Source of the DNA: Methanococcoides vulcani
GTDB taxonomy: Archaea > Halobacteriota > Methanosarcinia > Methanosarcinales > Methanosarcinaceae
Length of the DNA: 64,000 nucleotides
Direction: 5' to 3'
Assembly (NCBI RefSeq): GCF_900111645.1
Contig: NZ_FOHQ01000005.1
Location: 122,964 to 186,963 of the forward strand
A program made the translations under genes and the position numbers. Positions 17,716 to 26,690 of this stretch are shown here, in pieces; the first letter of the stretch is position 1, and each line of letters begins with the position of its first letter. The notes under the pieces were generated by a model. It was given only the letters and a program-made list of their open reading frames with translations, was not told the origin of the DNA and did no database searches.

Positions 17716-19110
17716 TCAAAGACCTATCGCCATAAGACCTGCACCGATCACTTCCCTTGGATCGATACCTGTCACCTGCACCATAACATAAACACCAAGG
17801 AACGTACCTATGGTGCTTCCAATATTGGCAAATGCAGCTACCATGATCACACGGAAGAAATTGTTTTTCTGAAGCTCTTTGAAACTTTCAAGCTTGACAA
17901 CTTCCTTAAGGTCTGCAGTAGTAGGATTCCTCTGTCTAGCTTCCATCAATCCTGCGAACCATCCTGCCGCCATCATCGGATTCAGGGATGTAAGCCATGC
18001 TACAAGGAAAGCGGTGATGATCGAATACGGATGTCCTTTTGCAAGAGCAGCTCCGATGGAACTTAAGATTCCGTTTATGATGAACCACCAGCCAAAAGCC
18101 AGAAGCAACAGCTCGATCGGTGTACCTGACATTATCAGCAGCAGGAAGGTTGCAATAGCCAGAGCGACAATACCAATTCCAATGATCTTCATGAAATTGA
18201 AGCGCTTCTGTGGAAGCTCGGTAAGTGAGGACATTGGAGGTATGGACTTTGGATCCTTGAGATATTTCTCAACCCCTGTCTTATGTCCGGCACCAAGAAC
18301 TGCAACTATCTTCTTGTTGCCCCCTCTGGCAACCTTGACGAGATTTCCTGCAATGTAAGCATCTCTCTCATCGATCAGAACAGCGGCAGCATTCGGAGAT
18401 GCAGCACGCAGCTCATCTGTGAGCATGGTAACCATGTCCTGATTGGTGATGTTATCAATATCAATGTTCTTTGAAGAGCCGATCCCTAAAGCAGAAGCAA
18501 CAAGAGTTACAACGATATTCAGTTTTTCAAAGAATCCCATCTTGCTCCAGAAACGCTGCAGGGTCAGCTGGATATCACGATCAACAAGGGCTATTTTTGC
18601 CCCACTGGCTTCTGCAGCATCGATGGCAGCGATCATCTCAGCGCCAGGCTGGACACCCATCTCATCCCCGATCTTCTTCTGCACATAGGCAAGCAGCAAG
18701 TGTACAAGGAAATAGTAGATCTTCCCACCGCTTAGAATATCCTTGATGGGTATCTCTGAATCCTTAACTTCACCTTTCAGTGAATCATATCTGCTTTTGC
18801 AAAGCTCTACAGCCACTATATCGGGTTTCTCGCGCTCAATGGTACTTTTTACCTCATTGACACTCTTCTCCGAAACATGTGCCGTTCCCACGATGATTAT
18901 CTGGGAAGGCTGGGGAGTAGGCTGAAGAGAATCCGGTTGCTTTATCATGGGAATAAGAGAAGGCGTTTGTGAAAAAGTTGCATCGCCCTGGCCTGAATAA
19001 GTTGAACCCGATACCGTATCGTAATTATAATTAGAAGCAGCTTTCTGAGAATCCGTTATGACCTGATCATCCGGCCTCTCTTCTGCTTTTTTGTAGGTCA
19101 TACTGTCCAT
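17716..19110 (-). CDS. TraB/PrgY-family membrane protein
   Basis: A 464-residue protein. After a 65-residue polar, Gln/Pro/Ser-rich leader comes the TraB domain with IIIVGTAHVSEKSVNEV (GxxH motif), VAVELC and ARGGNKKIVAVLGAGHKTG. This is the haem-binding/metalloprotease-like Tiki fold shared with PrgY. The C-terminal third has four to five membrane helices. The bacterial relative PrgY reduces pheromone activity; archaeal roles are unknown. It starts nine bases after the stop of the S2P-like protease gene, pointing to one membrane-proteostasis operon. Confidence 0.85.
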   Translation of the reverse strand: MDSMTYKKAEERPDDQVITDSQKAASNYNYDTVSGSTYSGQGDATFSQTPSLIPMIKQPDSLQPTPQPSQIIIVGTAHVSEKSVNEVKSTIEREKPDIVAVELCKSRYDSLKGEVKDSEIPIKDILSGGKIYYFLVHLLLAYVQKKIGDEMGVQPGAEMIAAIDAAEASGAKIALVDRDIQLTLQRFWSKMGFFEKLNIVVTLVASALGIGSSKNIDIDNITNQDMVTMLTDELRAASPNAAAVLIDERDAYIAGNLVKVARGGNKKIVAVLGAGHKTGVEKYLKDPKSIPPMSSLTELPQKRFNFMKIIGIGIVALAIATFLLLIMSGTPIELLLLAFGWWFIINGILSSIGAALAKGHPYSIITAFLVAWLTSLNPMMAAGWFAGLMEARQRNPTTADLKEVVKLESFKELQKNNFFRVIMVAAFANIGSTIGTFLGVYVMVQVTGIDPREVIGAGLMAIGL

Positions 19111-19118
19111 TTTCTACA

Positions 19119-20222
19119 TCACTCGTTCAATAACATCATTGTATGCATCAGGTCGGTCCTGGAAAGGATACCAGACACAGAACCATTTTCATTGACCACC
19201 AATACCCTGCCAATGTTGTTAGAGACCATCAGCTTAAAAGCATCTGCGGCAGTCGCCTCTTTTGGTATCGTTACAATATCTTTTGTCATAACATCGGACA
19301 CCAGTACACTGTAGCGGTCCAGAGGCATTACCTTGCGTACATCTGTAAATGTAATGATACCTTTTAAAGTGTTGTGTTCTATCACAGGATATCCCATATG
19401 CTTCTTTTCGAACATGAACTGGGTCAGATCATCAATCGTCAATGACGGCTCTACCGAGACAATATCCTTTGTCATAACTTCACTGACAGGTACTTTCTCA
19501 AGGGTCACTGTAACAGCTGTGGAACGGTCCTCACCTGATGCTCCCATGTAAACAAAGATAGCAATAAGGATAAGCCAGGGATTCCAGGGATTTGATAACA
19601 GACCCAGCATTCCCAGCAGGAATGCGAACATCTTACCGACAGCTGCTGCTGCGTGGGTTGCCTGTATGTAAGGCATCTTCCTTGCAAACCATGCACGAAG
19701 TATTCGTCCGCCGTCCATAGGAAAAGCAGGGAGCAGGTTGAACATACCAAGGACAATGTTGATGGCACCTAACATCTGTACCAGCCTGAATATGACCGAA
19801 TCCGCAAACGAAGCAACAGCACCGGCTACTGCAAAATTGAGCAGTAGCAATGAGCCTCCGATAATAAAACTGACCAAAGGCCCTGCAAAGGCCATCTTTG
19901 CTTCCTGCTTCGGGTCCCTCGGGATCTCCTCCATGGAGGAGACACCCCCTATCAGGAACAAAGTTATATCTGTGATTTTTACACCATACTTCTTTGCAAG
20001 GTAAGAATGCCCCAGCTCATGAAGCAGAACACAACCAAAGAGAAGTATAGTTGTCAAAAAAGATAAGGCGTATCTCAATACTACCGGCACTACATCACTG
20101 AAGCCATACGGTGCCGGATTCATGGCAAAAACAAGTGTAAAAAATGGAAGAACTAAAAGAAATGTTATGTGTATCTTAATAGGGATACCGATAATTGTTC
20201 CAATTTTGAAAGAATTTGCCAT
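19119..20222 (-). CDS. Site-2-protease family zinc metalloprotease (M50) with two CBS domains
   Basis: 367 residues. The membrane part has zinc motif HELGH (68-72) and the second metal-binding motif NLLPAFPMDGGRI (about residues 165-177), as in intramembrane S2P enzymes of the SpoIVFB branch. The C-terminal 130 residues form two CBS domains (PVSEVMTKDIVSV and LVSDVMTKDIVTI mark each), which usually sense adenine nucleotides. The protease probably cuts membrane-bound factors; the target is unknown. It is the first gene of an operon with traB. Upstream is a 530-base spacer full of repeats. Confidence 0.9.
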   Translation of the reverse strand: MANSFKIGTIIGIPIKIHITFLLVLPFFTLVFAMNPAPYGFSDVVPVVLRYALSFLTTILLFGCVLLHELGHSYLAKKYGVKITDITLFLIGGVSSMEEIPRDPKQEAKMAFAGPLVSFIIGGSLLLLNFAVAGAVASFADSVIFRLVQMLGAINIVLGMFNLLPAFPMDGGRILRAWFARKMPYIQATHAAAAVGKMFAFLLGMLGLLSNPWNPWLILIAIFVYMGASGEDRSTAVTVTLEKVPVSEVMTKDIVSVEPSLTIDDLTQFMFEKKHMGYPVIEHNTLKGIITFTDVRKVMPLDRYSVLVSDVMTKDIVTIPKEATAADAFKLMVSNNIGRVLVVNENGSVSGILSRTDLMHTMMLLNE

Positions 20223-20324
20223 AGATTCAAATTTTAGCTTTATTATATTTAGTATTATCTGGTCAACACTTTTAGTGATCTTATTTTCCGGTCAATAACT
20301 TGCTTAGGTTACTTTGATGATACC

Positions 20325-20389
20325 TTTAATAAATACTTTTAATCAGTATTTTTAGTTAGTACCTTTAATTAGTACTTGTAGTCAGTATT
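20325..20389. repeat. Five tandem copies of a 13-base repeat
   Basis: Units are TTTAATAAATACT, TTTAATCAGTATT, TTTAGTTAGTACC, TTTAATTAGTACT and TGTAGTCAGTATT, in register without gaps. They lie 100-170 bases upstream of the S2P-CBS gene start. Degenerate extra units may continue on both sides. Confidence 0.75.
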
Positions 20390-20517
20390 ATGTTCCAGCA
20401 GTATTTTTAGGATCATGTTAGTCAATTTGCTGATCAATGATCAGTAGCAAGTGAATCAATTCGACAATATTGATTTTATTATTAGTATTGTTGTCAGGAT
20501 AATCTGATCAACAGGCG

Positions 20518-20535
20518 CTAGCATGAATGCTAGCA
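20518..20535. promoter_or_regulatory. Palindrome GCTAGCAT-GA-ATGCTAGC
   Basis: A perfect 8-base inverted repeat with a two-base spacer, followed by a partial repeat (ATGACT). It lies in the spacer upstream of the S2P-CBS gene and could be an operator. No bound protein can be named. Confidence 0.4.
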
Positions 20536-20608
20536 TGACTTTTTGTAATAATACTTTCACCCCGCTTGGCTTAAGAGTATATATGCTCACGTCATAGGTA
20601 GTATTAGT

Positions 20609-20680
20609 CACGGATTCGATGGACACACGCCTTTACAAGTTTCAAGGCTAGGTGCCATCGAACCATCCCCTCAATCCGTG
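20609..20680 (+). ncRNA. Candidate structured small RNA
   Basis: Nested complementary segments form one long irregular hairpin: CACGGATT (20609-20616) with AATCCGTG (20673-20680), CGATGG (20617-20622) with CCATCG (20655-20660), CAC with GTG, and GCCTT (20629-20633) with AAGGC (20644-20648). A TATA-like GAGTATATATGC at about 20574-20585 sits at the right distance for plus-strand transcription starting near 20604. TTTT follows at 20684. The spacer otherwise has no gene. Strand is uncertain because the hairpin is nearly symmetrical. No known RNA family was recognised (it is not SRP, RNase P or tRNA). Confidence 0.45.
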
Positions 20681-20753
20681 CAATTTTAAAACTTAAACTA
20701 AAATTAAATAGAATGGAACTGAAAATTGAATCAAAAATAAGCTGATCTGTTCA

Positions 20754-21890
20754 TCAGATCAGTTTTTCAAGATCATTCAGAAAAAGTTCGATCGTACTAC
20801 TATTAATATGAGGCATGATGACCAAGCGTAGAGCCCGGGGTTTTCGTGTTATGGAAACATGCCAGCCGAATTCATCAAGTAATCTTTTTCTGATATTATC
20901 GGCATCCGGAACCTGAAACGCTACAATATTCATGACAGGATCAATGACAGGTTCGATCCCAAGCGCTTTAGCACCTGCAACGATATCTTCTGTTTGTTCC
21001 ATGCATTGATCGATCACCTGCCTGTAACCTTCTCTTCCAAGATATTTCATAACGGCATATGTTGAAGCTACTGCTGCACCACTTCTGGTACCTGTAAGTG
21101 AATATTGTTTATTGATACTGAGATATGGAGTATGTATCTCAAGATCATCCAGATATTCAGTTTCACGGAACATCAATCCACCTGAAGGAATGGTGCTTAA
21201 TCCCATCTTGTGAGGATCAATTGTCATTGAAGTTACGCCTTCGACCTCAAAATCATAACGATAATCCAAACCCATAAATGGAAGGACAAAGCCACCAAAT
21301 GCAGCATCCACATGCAAAAAAAGACCTTTTTCAAGAGCGATCTCTGAAAGTTGTTCAATAGGATCTATCTGACCAAATTCTGTTGTTCCTGCTATACCAA
21401 CAATACCTATTGTATTCTCATCGATCAATGATCTTACTGATCCAAGATCAACTTTCAGAAAATGATCAAGTGAAGCTTTCCTTATTTCTATTCCTGACAG
21501 GTCTGCGACCTTGTCAAAAGAAAAATGGGCAGATTCCGGCATTACAACATTTGGTTTTTTGACATCACGACGGGAATTTACCATGGACCTGATAGCCTGT
21601 ATATTAGATTCGGTTCCACCAGTTGTTAAATAACCGCATTCTTCAGGATCATTGTTATGGTGTAGAAGAGAACCGAACATCTTGAGGACCTTTTTTTCAA
21701 GATCATAAGTTCCAGGGAAAAGACCAGGATCTCCCATATTAGCTTCAATGAATTGGGTATGTGCTAAAACTGCAATTTCATGTGGATAAGTACACATAGA
21801 ACTTAGAACACGATCATAACTGGTATCTGCTGATTTAGCGTTTTTTAAAATAGAGAGTATCTCATCTCTGGATAGTCCGGTTTCTTCCAT
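20754..21890 (-). CDS. mfnA: L-tyrosine/L-aspartate decarboxylase MfnA
   Basis: A PLP-dependent group II decarboxylase. MfnA makes tyramine for methanofuran and can also make beta-alanine from aspartate. The PLP lysine is Lys228 in MTIDPHKMG. The cofactor Asp is in [12 protein letters not shown], and [12 protein letters not shown] holds the phosphate loop. Only archaeal MfnA-type features are present, with no long eukaryotic C-terminus. The frame opens at 21968 (TTG), but ATG 21890 ([12 protein letters not shown]) matches the usual MfnA N-terminus; it has GAG five bases upstream, so the start is moderately sure. 378 aa. Confidence 0.92.
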   Translation of the reverse strand: MEETGLSRDEILSILKNAKSADTSYDRVLSSMCTYPHEIAVLAHTQFIEANMGDPGLFPGTYDLEKKVLKMFGSLLHHNNDPEECGYLTTGGTESNIQAIRSMVNSRRDVKKPNVVMPESAHFSFDKVADLSGIEIRKASLDHFLKVDLGSVRSLIDENTIGIVGIAGTTEFGQIDPIEQLSEIALEKGLFLHVDAAFGGFVLPFMGLDYRYDFEVEGVTSMTIDPHKMGLSTIPSGGLMFRETEYLDDLEIHTPYLSINKQYSLTGTRSGAAVASTYAVMKYLGREGYRQVIDQCMEQTEDIVAGAKALGIEPVIDPVMNIVAFQVPDADNIRKRLLDEFGWHVSITRKPRALRLVIMPHINSSTIELFLNDLEKLI

Positions 21891-22129
21891 GAATTCTCGT
21901 TTAGTAGAACATATAACCTGCTTAAAACGATTTTGTTCAAAATGAGATAATAGTGATGGTGCTTTCAATTATATCTTTTTGTTAGCATTGTTCACGTGAA
22001 GATGTTATAAATTAAAAAAAGAGTATTCCTTTAAATTTTTAATATACCTTTCATTATTAGTTTCCTATTTTGTGATGTTACATATCCTATATTTTTGCTG
22101 TTATCTTTTTTTACATTTTTTTTGCAGTA

Positions 22130-22157
22130 GAGGGTCACCCCATCATTTCGACTGGAA
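22130..22157 (-). repeat. ORB-like element A
   Basis: Read on the minus strand: TTCCAGTCGAAATGATGGGG, then TGACCCTC. It is the inverted partner of element B, with four mismatches over 27 bases. Confidence 0.65.
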
Positions 22158-22186
22158 TATTAAGCTTAATTTTCGTGTTCTTATCT

Positions 22187-22206
22187 TTTCCTTGAGAAAC
22201 CTTTAT
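22187..22206 (+). repeat. Degenerate ORB-like dyad
   Basis: TTTCCTTGAGAAAC resembles the dyad of element C but lacks the G string. It lies within the AT-rich core. Confidence 0.3.
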
Positions 22207-22282
22207 TACCTATTACTCTTATATTTGGAGCACCCTGTTTTTTTAACATAATAAAAAATATGTTCTCTTATTTTTTTCTGCA

Positions 22283-22310
22283 CTCCAGTCGAAACCATAG
22301 GGTCACCCTC
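22283..22310 (+). repeat. ORB-like element B
   Basis: CTCCAGTCGAAACCATAGGG followed by TCACCCTC. It faces element A across the AT-rich core. Confidence 0.65.
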
Positions 22311-22320
22311 CTTTATATAA

Positions 22321-22342
22321 TTTCCATGAGAAACAGAGGGGT
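22321..22342 (+). repeat. ORB-like element C
   Basis: The dyad TTTCCATGAGAAAC (22321-22334) is followed by AGAGGGGT. Same orientation as B. Confidence 0.6.
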
Positions 22343-22460
22343 CTAGCTCCAAATGAAAGCTTCAAAAACAAAATCTATATAAATAAAAGTTTTAACAACA
22401 AAACTAAGATTCTTCATTAGAACCTGTTTCTTTTATTATTAACTTAAATTTATAAAGAGC

Positions 22461-22480
22461 TGGAATGGAAACAAAGGGGT
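22461..22480 (+). repeat. ORB-like element D (mini-ORB)
   Basis: TGGAATGGAAACAAAGGGGT is a close match to the core of the general archaeal ORB (TGGAAAC followed by a G string). Confidence 0.6.
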
Positions 22481-22767
22481 TATACCCACAAGTATTAATA
22501 AGGTACACTTCCATTGCATCGGGTGGAGAATTAAAGAATTCACATTTAGATATAATTCATCAAATATTTTGTTTTTTGATGAATTATTGAGAATATGGTT
22601 TCGTAAGATTCTTTTCAATAACATCATTCAATGTAACTAAAAAATCATCATTATTGTCAATACAATAAAATCAATACGGGAGAATAGATCAATTACCATC
22701 ATATTGATCATTTCGAAATTTGTCTATTATTTAGATCTATTATCCTGTTTGTCATTACACTAAATAT

Positions 22768-24018
22768 ATGGAAGGTTTAAAAGTGGAGAACAAATCATTA
22801 GATGGATTATTTGAGGACTTATTACAAAATGAATCTCTTTTTAAGAACAAAGAAGTTTTGAGACCTTCATATACTCCTGCATCCCTTCCTCACAGAACTG
22901 AACAGGTAAACACTCTTGCTACGATTCTCGTTTCAGCGCTTAGGGGAGACACACCATCCAACATCCTGATCTATGGAAAAACAGGTACTGGTAAAACAGC
23001 TGTTGCACGTTATGTTGGTATTGAACTTGAAACAAAAAGTGATAATATCAATATTGATTGTTCAGTGTTATATCTCAACTGTGAAGTTATCGATACCCAG
23101 TACAGGCTGCTGGCGAACCTTGCCAAACATTTTGGTGAAGATATCCCTATGACCGGGTGGCCTACTGACCAGGTATTCACAAAGTTCAAAGAAGCTATTG
23201 ATTCAAAAAAGCAGGTTATCATAATTATTCTTGATGAGATCGATAAACTGGTAAAGAAAGGTGATGACGTTTTGTATAATCTTTCTCGTATCAATACTGA
23301 TCTTAAAAACGCAAAGGTAAGTATGATCGGTATCTCTAACGACCTGAAATTTACGGAATTCCTTGATCCAAGGGTAAAAAGTTCCCTTGGGGAAGAAGAG
23401 ATAATCTTTCCTCCTTATGATGCTGAACAGATCAGCGACATCCTGAGACAAAGAGCATCCATTGCATACAAAGAAGAGGTGCTTGACGAAATGGTAATTC
23501 CTCTGTGTTCTGCTTTTGCAGCCCAGGAACATGGTGATGCAAGGCGTGCACTGGATCTTTTGAGAGTTGCCGGCGAACTTGCCGAACGTGAGAACGAAAC
23601 AAATGTTGGTGAAGTGCACGTCAGAATGGCTCAGGAAAAGATCGAGATAGATCGTATCGTTGAAGTTGTCAGGACTTTACCTACACAGTCAAAGTTATCT
23701 CTCTATAGTGTCATGCTTTTGAGGAACAACGGACACAGGAATGTCACCACAGGCGAAGTGTACAACGTTTACAGGCAACTGTGTGTGAATGTGGACATGG
23801 ACATCCTGACGCAAAGAAGGGTCACTGACCTGATCTCGGAACTGGATATGCTGGGTATTCTTAATGCAGTAGTTGTAAGCAAAGGACGTTATGGAAGAAC
23901 AAAAGAGATCGTCCTGAGCGTGCCTATCGAAAGCACACGCCGTGTCCTCCTTGAGGATTACAGGCTTGGAATGCTTGCGGGATTCAAACCGGTGATCACA
24001 GCACAGATGCATCTGTGA
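22768..24018 (+). CDS. cdc6: Orc1/Cdc6 replication initiator
   Basis: A AAA+ ATPase that marks the replication origin and loads MCM. Walker A GKTGTGKT is residues 70-77 and Walker B IIIILDEIDK is 151-160. Sensor 1 is around GISNDLKF, and the sensor 2 arginine is in HGDARRALDLLRVAGELA. The last 100 residues form the winged helix (PTQSKLSLYSVMLLR... GRYGRTKEIVLSV). Length 416 is normal. The ATG at 22768 lacks a ribosome site, while GTG 22783 has GGAAGGT upstream and is a real alternative. The gene reads away from the ORB cluster, as usual for cis-acting Orc1/Cdc6. Confidence 0.95.
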   Translation: MEGLKVENKSLDGLFEDLLQNESLFKNKEVLRPSYTPASLPHRTEQVNTLATILVSALRGDTPSNILIYGKTGTGKTAVARYVGIELETKSDNINIDCSVLYLNCEVIDTQYRLLANLAKHFGEDIPMTGWPTDQVFTKFKEAIDSKKQVIIIILDEIDKLVKKGDDVLYNLSRINTDLKNAKVSMIGISNDLKFTEFLDPRVKSSLGEEEIIFPPYDAEQISDILRQRASIAYKEEVLDEMVIPLCSAFAAQEHGDARRALDLLRVAGELAERENETNVGEVHVRMAQEKIEIDRIVEVVRTLPTQSKLSLYSVMLLRNNGHRNVTTGEVYNVYRQLCVNVDMDILTQRRVTDLISELDMLGILNAVVVSKGRYGRTKEIVLSVPIESTRRVLLEDYRLGMLAGFKPVITAQMHL

Positions 24019-24101
24019 TGCATCAAACACTTTTTGTTCAAAAAGGAAGAAGAAAGGAAAATAAGATCTCATTTATCAAAAGGCATTAACGACAGGAAAC
24101 A

Positions 24102-24656
24102 TCATGAAAGCATGAGCCTGAGATGCCCTGCATATGGTATCCTGTATCTTGCCACTCCAATGATCCATTCTTCTTTTACAGGTTGAAGATAACTTATCTG
24201 ACCCTGCTGGTCATAGTACATGTTTGTCCTTTCGTTATCACCTTTAGTGATGTAACCACTATGTGGTGCGATCGGACCGCCTTCCCACATACTTTCCCCG
24301 GCTTCAACAAAGTACATGGCCCTGTGTATGATCGGGGTGACACCTTCCTGTCCGTAAGGGCGGTAAAGTATAACATCACCTTCCTTTTCGAAGGATATGT
24401 AATCCGGAGTAGCATCCTGATTGGTCATTATCTGTGTCCTGTCTATGCTTTCGATGAAAATTATATCCCCGATCTTCATATGTGGATCCATACTTCCGGA
24501 TTCAACAGCAACCATAGGTGTCCACATCCCAAATAACGCCTGGGAAATGACTGCAAATGCCAGAACGGCCAGAATTACAGAAAGAATGTCCCTTGAAAGG
24601 GATATCCAGAATTTATCACTTGTTCTGAATGTCTGGAATGAGGCTTTTAGGTCCAT
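24102..24656 (-). CDS. Signal peptidase I, archaeal/ER type (Sec11-like)
   Basis: A 184-residue membrane serine protease removing Sec signal peptides. One N-terminal helix (about 24-42) anchors it. The nucleophile is Ser55 in VESGSMDPHM; His111 (PIIHRAM) replaces the bacterial Lys, and Asp140 is in YITKGDNE. The Ser-His-Asp set is typical of archaeal and ER enzymes. It is a single gene convergent with orc1/cdc6 and divergent from the DP1 gene. Confidence 0.92.
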   Translation of the reverse strand: MDLKASFQTFRTSDKFWISLSRDILSVILAVLAFAVISQALFGMWTPMVAVESGSMDPHMKIGDIIFIESIDRTQIMTNQDATPDYISFEKEGDVILYRPYGQEGVTPIIHRAMYFVEAGESMWEGGPIAPHSGYITKGDNERTNMYYDQQGQISYLQPVKEEWIIGVARYRIPYAGHLRLMLS

Positions 24657-24890
24657 ATTATCTTTTGAACAATAGCATCTGATTAGTTAAAAAATTTGGT
24701 ATTGAAGCATCCAGTACGTAGCCTATTTATTTTATAGGAATGCTTTTGTTTGATACAAGAGTTTGATACAAGAATTACATAACTTAGTTACTAAAGCTTA
24801 AACTGTCAAAGACAAAAAATAGAATTCAAATTGTTGATCAGTTGTAAAATCGCTTACAATTTGCAAACAAATGACATTTCAGGTCCAATA

Positions 24891-26549
24891 ATGAAAGAGA
24901 TCAATGTTCAGGAAGCTTTTTTAGAAGCCGGGTATCAGATCAGCCCTGAAGCTGTAAAGCTGATAGTATCTCACAGTTCACCAAAGGACCTGGTTTGTTA
25001 CATCCTTGAGCATATCGATGAGTCGGTCTTTGTTATTGAAATCGAACATATTGATCTTCCGTCCTTTGAATCTGAATATCCGACCAGCCAGAAAGCTGAT
25101 TCCGGAACAACTTCAGAGGCTTCTTCACATCCTGGTTCACAGATTTCGCAGAATTCAGAGGTTACTTCGGTAGAAGCACCTGTAAATCCAGTAGTATCAG
25201 CGTCACCTTCATTTTCATCTCCATCTGGATATGGAACTGACAGATCATTAAATACCAGCATTCATGCAAATTCTAATTCCAAGGGCAATGTTAATGGAAA
25301 CAACATCAGCATCATGTCCGATATCACGGACATGTCAACGTGTGTTGGCGAATATATGGAATTTGTTCAGTATTTCAGGAACAGGTATAGCAAGCTTAGT
25401 GATATGATCCGTGGAAGGATAACTGCCAGACCAATTGAGAGCCTTAACAGGAACCGCAAGCACGGAGGTGGCTTAAAGCGGAGCGGAGGCGGTGATTACA
25501 GTGAAGTTTCTATCATTGGAATGGTATCCGAGGTAAGGAGTACTGCAAATGGCCATAAGATGCTGCAATTGGAAGATCCCACAGGTTCTTTTCTGGTACT
25601 TGTGCATCAGGCGGAGAAAGATCTGTTCGAAGAGGCCAGCAAGATAATTCTGGACGAGGTTATCGGTATCACAGGTTCCCTTACCAATGATGGCAGCCTT
25701 ATTGTGGCAAAGAAGATAATCCTCCCGGACCTTCCGAATATCTCACACAGGAGGGAAGGTACCTGGGGCAAAGCGGTGTTCACATCTGATGTTCATATCG
25801 GAAGCTCGACATTCCTTGAAGAAGAATGGTGCAGTTTCCTTGATTTTCTCAATGGAAAGTGTGACAATGATCAAATGAAAGAGCTTTCCAAAGATATCCG
25901 GTTCCTTGTGATAGCAGGCGATCTGGTCGATGGGATTGGAATTTTCCCGGGTCAGGAACATGAGCTGGACATTCTTGACATCTATGATCAGTATGCAAAG
26001 GCTGCGGAATACTTCAGTCAGGTACCGGAACATATTCAGATAATAATATCACCTGGGAACCACGATGCAGTCCGTCAGGCAGAGCCACAGCCCCGTTTTC
26101 CTGAACGTATAACCTCCCTTTTTGAGGACAGGATCACTTTTGTGGGAAATCCCGCATTGGTGGACCTTGACGGTGTTCAGGTACTGATGTATCATGGACG
26201 TTCCATTGACGACCTGGTGGCATCGATTCCGGGAGTTTCCTATCAGGAGCCTGAAAAGGCCATGATAGAGATGTTAAAGCGCAGGCATCTTTCCCCTATA
26301 TATGGAAGCAGGGTTTCCATTGCACCGGAAAAACAGGACCATTTTGTAATTGATCCAATACCCGATATCCTCCATTGTGGTCATGTGCATACCATAGGTA
26401 TTGGAAGATACAAGAACGTCCTTGCGATAAATTCCGGTACATGGCAGTCACAGACAGAGTTCCAGAAGATGGTAAATGTGATGCCAACACCTGCACAGGT
26501 TCCGATTGTGGACCTTTCAACTCTCAGGACAACCCTCCTGCACTTCTGA
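24891..26549 (+). CDS. polB: DNA polymerase D small subunit DP1 (exonuclease)
   Basis: DP1 partners DP2 in the euryarchaeal replicative polymerase D and carries the Mre11-like 3'-5' exonuclease. It is 552 residues long. It has an N-terminal helical region, a Ser/Thr/Pro-rich linker (about 65-130), an OB fold (VSIIGMVSEVRSTANGHKML) and a calcineurin-like phosphodiesterase: FTSDVHIGSS, IAGDLVDG, SPGNHDA and HCGHVHTIG. All metal ligands are intact. ATG 24891 has AGGT upstream; the frame's earlier start is in the leader. DP2 is not in the window. Confidence 0.95.
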   Translation: MKEINVQEAFLEAGYQISPEAVKLIVSHSSPKDLVCYILEHIDESVFVIEIEHIDLPSFESEYPTSQKADSGTTSEASSHPGSQISQNSEVTSVEAPVNPVVSASPSFSSPSGYGTDRSLNTSIHANSNSKGNVNGNNISIMSDITDMSTCVGEYMEFVQYFRNRYSKLSDMIRGRITARPIESLNRNRKHGGGLKRSGGGDYSEVSIIGMVSEVRSTANGHKMLQLEDPTGSFLVLVHQAEKDLFEEASKIILDEVIGITGSLTNDGSLIVAKKIILPDLPNISHRREGTWGKAVFTSDVHIGSSTFLEEEWCSFLDFLNGKCDNDQMKELSKDIRFLVIAGDLVDGIGIFPGQEHELDILDIYDQYAKAAEYFSQVPEHIQIIISPGNHDAVRQAEPQPRFPERITSLFEDRITFVGNPALVDLDGVQVLMYHGRSIDDLVASIPGVSYQEPEKAMIEMLKRRHLSPIYGSRVSIAPEKQDHFVIDPIPDILHCGHVHTIGIGRYKNVLAINSGTWQSQTEFQKMVNVMPTPAQVPIVDLSTLRTTLLHF

Positions 26550-26628
26550 AATAGTTCTGAAACTTATGGAAAGTTGATCTTATTCCTGTTCCATGGTAAA
26601 AGATGATCACTTCTTTTTCAAATCCGAT

Positions 26629-26639
26629 TACTATATATA
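26629..26639 (+). promoter_or_regulatory. TATA box of taw1
   Basis: ACTATATATAG is a strong archaeal TATA sequence, predicting transcription from about 26658-26662. This would exclude the earliest in-frame start codon. Confidence 0.5.
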
Positions 26640-26690
26640 GTGCAACAGGAAAGTATGCACCAGATGTCACTGAAAGAGAAGGAAGAACTT

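Larger units (their letters stand above)
22130..22480. other. Probable chromosomal replication origin (ORB cluster with AT-rich core)
   Basis: The 877-base gene-free stretch before orc1/cdc6 contains at least four origin-recognition-box-like sites. Each has a TCCA..GAAA dyad followed by a G-rich GGGGT string. Two long ones face each other around a 127-base A/T-rich segment rich in T and A runs, a likely unwinding element. Two more lie nearer the gene. Archaeal origins typically sit beside orc1/cdc6 with inverted ORBs flanking such a segment (established). Assignment here rests on motif and position only. The rest of the stretch (22481-22767) is AT-rich without clear genes. Confidence 0.7.

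Noticed and set aside
22130..22310. A 181-base element with 27-base imperfect terminal inverted repeats, first read as a MITE.
   Set aside because: No target-site duplication is visible. The repeats match ORB structure and further single copies occur nearer orc1/cdc6, so an origin explains them better.
22439..22627. 62-codon minus-strand frame in the origin region.
   Set aside because: Lies over an ORB-like site in AT-rich DNA, without ribosome site or family pattern.
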